Shown here: piece by piece, positions 60,855 to 64,000 of the stretch
Layout of the letters: each line of letters opens with the position of its first letter
Position numbering within the stretch: position 1 is the first letter of the stretch
DNA from: an uncultured Collinsella sp.
GTDB taxonomy: Bacteria; Actinomycetota; Coriobacteriia; Coriobacteriales; Coriobacteriaceae
Reading direction: 5' to 3'
DNA length: 64,000 nucleotides
NCBI GenBank assembly: GCA_934654585.1
Contig: CAKUGF010000006.1
Location: 1 to 64,000 of the forward strand
Position numbers and translations under genes: made by a program
Notes under the pieces: generated by a model
What the model was told of the DNA's origin: nothing
Databases searched by the model: none
What the model saw: the letters and a program-made list of their open reading frames with translations, nothing else

Positions 60855-62594
60855 ATGCACAGATTGGGAAATACGCTTAAGCGCGCGGTTACGGTTGGCG
60901 CGGTGTTGGCGCTGACGTTAGGCATGGCCACTCCGGCGACCATGTCATTCGCAGACGATGCCGCGGGGGGGGGCGCCGGTCAATCGTCCACGTTAGAGCA
61001 GAACCAGAAGACGGCGACCGAGCTTGACGAGAACCTGGAGACCAAGGTCACTCTCTCGTTCCCGGGCAAGCGCGAGGCCGAGCCGTCCGACGTTGTGTTT
61101 GTGCTCGATAAGTCGGCCTTTTCCGACGATAAGGCAATCTACGGCCAGGCTAAGTCTTTCCTTGATGGGGTCAAGGCGAAGGCGGAGACCGATGGCCTCG
61201 ACATCAAGGTCGGCGTGGTCCTCTTTAACAAGGTCGGTAACATCCAGCAGCCGCTGACCGACGTCGTCACGGGCTACGACGACATCCTGGCAGCGATGAA
61301 CTCGGAAATCCACTCTGGCACCAACATGCACGCCGGTCTTCTTGCCGCACAGAGCATCCTCGGCGCAGACAAAGCCGTTAAGGACGAGAACAAACACGTC
61401 ATCCTTATTAGCGACGGCGGAACCTACCTTTACTGCAAGAATGGTGACTACACCAAACCGTATACGAGGTCGTTTGGCGATCCAAGAAAGCAGACGAATC
61501 CAGAGACCGGCAATCCATATCTCTATTCATCGAACTGGATGGGCGGTATCTGGGAGTGGCAGTCTCGCGAGTACAATTCCCATAATGACTGGAAGAAGTT
61601 CTCCGACGGATCAGGCTTCATCTACTCGCAGGCCATGAAGAGCCCCGAGAAGCTTGCTGAGTACCTCGCCTACTACAAAGATCAGTATCAGAATTCCGAC
61701 AAAAACTGGGCTCAGTACGACTACGAGTACACTGCCGAGGCGGCCAATAACGGCACCACGAATCCCATCCCCGTCGACGTGAACGCGCCGTGCAACACCG
61801 ATGTTGCCTACATCAGCGCGGACGATACGTTCCAGGCGATGGCCGATGCCGGCTACGACATGAACGTCTATTTCAGGCAAAAGGCTGGTACCGACTTCGA
61901 CGGCTCGGTTTTCTTGAAGTACCTTACCAGGAACACGAACGGCGGCGAGCTGGATACCGACTTCAATAAGCTCAAGGCAAAGCTCGTGGACAAGATCGCT
62001 GCCGGCTCGACCGTCGAGGATTTTATTGGCAACAACTTTGATTTTGTGAACGATGCCAGTAAGATCAGCCTGAATGTCGCCGGCGAGGACCTGGCACCCG
62101 AGAAGATCGATGAGACCACCTACGGTTTTGGCAAGCGTGCAGACGGCACCTATCGCTTTACCCTCAAGTACAAGGCGGGGGAGAACGAGAAGCTCACCTT
62201 TACGCTCAACGAGGCTGCGGTGCCTGCCAAGCCGGTTGTTCTTACGTATAGCGAGGTGTTGGTGAACAAGCCCACCGAGCCCGGTACCCACACGCTTAAC
62301 GTCAACGAGCGCGCGATCCTGAATCCCGTTGATGGAAACGGCGTGATCGGCGAGTCCTACAAGTTCCCGGTCCCGACGGTTACCTACACGGTTGCTGCTC
62401 CCGAGTCCAAGCCCGAGCCCGAGGTTAAACCCACTAAGCCGAGCGATAAGAAGCCCGTCAAGACGACGAAGGGCGAGAAGGGCACCATGCCGATGACGGG
62501 TGATACCTTCTCAATTCTGCCCGTCATTGGGCTGGTCGTAGCCGGTGTAGCCGTTTGCGTTGTCGGCATTATCCTCAAGCGCCGTAATCGCTAA
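60855..62594 (+). CDS. VWA-domain cell-wall-anchored surface protein
   Basis: 579 residues. The signal peptide ends near SFADDAA (about residue 33). A von Willebrand A domain follows: VVFVLDKSAFSDD at the MIDAS first strand, SGTNMHAG with the MIDAS Thr, and ILISDGGTY with the Asp. The first motif is DKSAF rather than DxSxS, so metal binding may be weakened. A long insert with Tyr/Trp-rich sequence sits within the domain. A Lys/Pro-rich wall spacer, the sorting motif MPMTGD, a membrane segment and KRRNR end the protein. AAAGGGG precedes ATG 60855. Could be a stand-alone adhesin or a pilus-associated protein. Confidence 0.88.
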   Translation: MHRLGNTLKRAVTVGAVLALTLGMATPATMSFADDAAGGGAGQSSTLEQNQKTATELDENLETKVTLSFPGKREAEPSDVVFVLDKSAFSDDKAIYGQAKSFLDGVKAKAETDGLDIKVGVVLFNKVGNIQQPLTDVVTGYDDILAAMNSEIHSGTNMHAGLLAAQSILGADKAVKDENKHVILISDGGTYLYCKNGDYTKPYTRSFGDPRKQTNPETGNPYLYSSNWMGGIWEWQSREYNSHNDWKKFSDGSGFIYSQAMKSPEKLAEYLAYYKDQYQNSDKNWAQYDYEYTAEAANNGTTNPIPVDVNAPCNTDVAYISADDTFQAMADAGYDMNVYFRQKAGTDFDGSVFLKYLTRNTNGGELDTDFNKLKAKLVDKIAAGSTVEDFIGNNFDFVNDASKISLNVAGEDLAPEKIDETTYGFGKRADGTYRFTLKYKAGENEKLTFTLNEAAVPAKPVVLTYSEVLVNKPTEPGTHTLNVNERAILNPVDGNGVIGESYKFPVPTVTYTVAAPESKPEPEVKPTKPSDKKPVKTTKGEKGTMPMTGDTFSILPVIGLVVAGVAVCVVGIILKRRNR

Positions 62595-62623
62595 CGGCGT
62601 CGACGTCGAATGACGTTGCGTTT

Positions 62624-62678
62624 CGCAGCGCTTACGCAGCGCTTACGCAGCGCTTACGCAGCGCTTACGCAGCGCTTG
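62624..62678 (+). repeat. 11-bp tandem repeat (CGCAGCGCTTA), five copies
   Basis: Units start at 62624, 62635, 62646, 62657 and 62668; the last differs at its end. Each contains the palindrome AGCGCT. Located just after the VWA gene. Confidence 0.9.
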
Positions 62679-62704
62679 AATGCTCTCTGCGAAGCAACTG
62701 ATGG

Positions 62705-62738
62705 GGCGCGGTCGCACACTTGCGACCGCGCCTTTTTG
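62705..62738 (+). terminator. rho-independent terminator after the VWA gene
   Basis: A 12-bp perfect stem GGCGCGGTCGCA / TGCGACCGCGCC, four-base loop and TTTTT. Confidence 0.92.
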
Positions 62739-62819
62739 CTGCCGTGCACTCATGTGGTTTTCCCTTTGACCGCGGGACATCTTGCTCAGCTGGACGGGAG
62801 CAGGTAATATATATCGAGC

Positions 62820-62936
62820 GCCTAGCGCGTTCGATGGGTTCGGATGACGACATGTTCCGAATCTGGTCAGGTCCGGAAGGAAGCAGCCATAAGGAGCCTC
62901 TGTCGGGCATCCGAATCCATCAAGCGCGCGGGCGCT
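62820..62936 (+). ncRNA. ffs: signal recognition particle RNA (small bacterial type)
   Basis: The conserved domain IV core reads GGTCAGGTCCGGAAGGAAGC, the binding site of Ffh. The flanking GCGCGTTCGATGGGTTCGGATG pairs with CATCCGAATCCATCAAGCGCGC to form the long hairpin, and GGCGCTTTTT ends the transcript. Ends are approximate. The RNA guides membrane and secreted proteins to the translocon. Confidence 0.95.
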
Positions 62937-62953
62937 TTTTGGTGCCGCGACAT

Positions 62954-63048
62954 GGTCCGGGAGGCGGCGAGGTATTTGGTGTCTCGCTGGTCCTCGGCGT
63001 TGCCTGCGGGATCGCTCGACTACCAAATACCTCGCCGCCTCCCGGACC
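62954..63048. repeat. 27-bp perfect inverted repeat after the SRP RNA
   Basis: 62954-62980 and 63022-63048 are perfect reverse complements with a 41-base loop. Confidence 0.88.
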
Positions 63049-63140
63049 CCGTCGTCCAAAAATCACCCGTAGAGGCGCATTAATCTGTTGAATTTGATCC
63101 CGCGCGTTGTGCTGCTCGCTGGCTTTGCCAAAACATGTTC

Positions 63141-63224
63141 GGGGGCTTTGCCTCGGTGCATGGTTTCCTGATTGTTTCGGGGGCTTTGCCTCGGTGCATG
63201 GTTTCCTGATTGTTTCGGGGGCTT
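63141..63224 (+). repeat. 38-bp tandem repeat, two copies plus a partial third
   Basis: Units start at 63141, 63179 and 63217 (GGGGGCTTTGCCTCGGTGCA...). The first two are identical; the third stops after GGGGGCTT. Confidence 0.88.
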
Positions 63225-63314
63225 GTTCTGTGACGAGCTATTTACGCATCTCTTTGGTTCGCCGTACTATCATGAATCACATTGAATAAAGATGATGATA
63301 GGGAGCGCCTTTTT

Positions 63315-64000
63315 ATGATTGAGTTGCTTAGGCGTTTTGGTGGTAAGTTTCGCCGGTATATGGTGATCGGTCCTGCGTGCAAGCTGATTGAGGTCATCTT
63401 CGACCTGCTGACGCCGCTCGTGATTGCGCAGATGATCGACAAGGGCATCGGTGCGCACGATGTCAACGCCGTCGTCCACTATGGCATGCTGCTTGGCGCA
63501 ATGGCCGTTATTGGCATCTCGTTTACGCTTGTTTGCCAAAAGATGGCGGCGCTGACCTCACAGGGCATGGGTACCGATATTCGCGGCGCACTCTATGAGC
63601 ATATCAACAAGCTGAGCTATGCCGAGCTCGATCGCTTTGGCACGCCGTCGCTCATCACGCGCATCACCAACGACGTCAACCAGGTGCAGCTCGCCGTGGC
63701 GCTGGGCGTGCGCATGCTCATCCGCTGGCCTTTCCTGGCGGTGGGCTCCATGGTTGCGGCCCTCGCCATCGACCTCAAACTCGGCATTATCTTTTTGATT
63801 TGCACGCCCGCCATCGGCTTGGTGTTTTGGTTTGTCATGGCGCGCTGCATTCCGTACTACAGGCAGCTGCAGGCAAAGCTCGACCGCATCGCGCTCATTT
63901 GCCGTGAGGGTCTTTCGGGCGCCCGCGTGGTCCGCGCCTTCGTGCGCGAGGACCACGAGCGGGAGCGTTTTGCCCAGGCCGCCAACGAGCAAGCGCATGT
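63315..64000 (+). CDS. ABC exporter half-transporter, N-terminal part (3' end outside window)
   Basis: 228 residues are visible before the window ends. They contain the first membrane segments and coupling helices of a type IV ABC exporter. The segment LDRFGTPSLITRITNDVNQVQ matches the intracellular loop of the exporter at 39896, and the later RVVRAFVREDHERERF matches its second loop. The ATP-binding domain lies beyond the window. AGGGAG lies 10 bases before the ATG. A second half-transporter gene probably follows. Confidence 0.88.
   Translation, partial: MIELLRRFGGKFRRYMVIGPACKLIEVIFDLLTPLVIAQMIDKGIGAHDVNAVVHYGMLLGAMAVIGISFTLVCQKMAALTSQGMGTDIRGALYEHINKLSYAELDRFGTPSLITRITNDVNQVQLAVALGVRMLIRWPFLAVGSMVAALAIDLKLGIIFLICTPAIGLVFWFVMARCIPYYRQLQAKLDRIALICREGLSGARVVRAFVREDHERERFAQAANEQAH

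Noticed and set aside
62624..62678. 11-bp repeats considered as a small CRISPR or replication iterons
   Set aside because: No spacers, and no replication gene nearby. They are simple tandem repeats.

Overview
The window is a high-GC Gram-positive chromosome segment. The tilS-hpt-ftsH order, sortases with cell-wall-anchored surface proteins, an SRP RNA of the short bacterial type and the codon style suggest an intestinal Coriobacteriia member, most likely Collinsella. This placement is an inference from gene content; no rRNA is present to confirm it.

Layout. 1-6 kb: the end of tilS, hpt, ftsH, a class I/II aminotransferase and a PHP-type hydrolase. 6.2-19.9 kb: a four-gene pilus locus with a class B sortase, a class C sortase, an isopeptide-type backbone pilin and a 3404-residue adhesin. 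Two blocks of BspA-type leucine-rich repeats appear to be inserted inside one of the adhesin's stalk domains. 20-26.8 kb: a 23S rRNA methyltransferase (minus strand), a polar amino-acid ABC importer, and an EF-G-like protein with unusual GTPase motifs. 26.9-34.7 kb: a secreted nuclease, LarE, a HAD phosphatase, a LacI regulator, glmS and a GntR regulator. 34.8-43.6 kb: a YeiH-type transporter, a degenerate AAA+/Fis regulator, a small membrane protein, a nitroreductase, a small unknown protein, and a MarR-controlled heterodimeric ABC exporter. 43.7-49.5 kb: a 1345-residue MBG-type surface protein, CysE and a DedA protein. 49.7-55.8 kb (all minus strand): an SPFH-GYF protein, two zinc-ribbon proteins, a transmembrane Ser/Thr kinase and a small HTH protein. 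The kinase gene and the three-gene operon share a palindromic upstream site. 56-64 kb: ilvE, LemA, TetR, tRNA-Ser(UGA), a TadA-glycerate kinase fusion, a VWA surface protein, SRP RNA and the start of another ABC exporter.

Two themes stand out. First, the cell surface: three large cell-wall-anchored proteins plus dedicated sortases, with cassette-like domain architecture. Second, the intergenic DNA is rich in long hairpins with 13-36 bp arms, some repeated in the window. One 100-bp family shows paired changes in its stems, and a third site looks like an emptied copy. Several candidate operators can be read directly: a site shared by three amino-acid metabolism genes, paired MarR sites inside and after a promoter, a 17-bp palindrome between gntR and yeiH, and GGTATC half-sites before glmS.

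The best candidates for an undescribed system are the kinase/HTH/zinc-ribbon/SPFH cluster and the nested-domain adhesin with its two sortases. The best molecular oddity is the TadA-glycerate kinase fusion.
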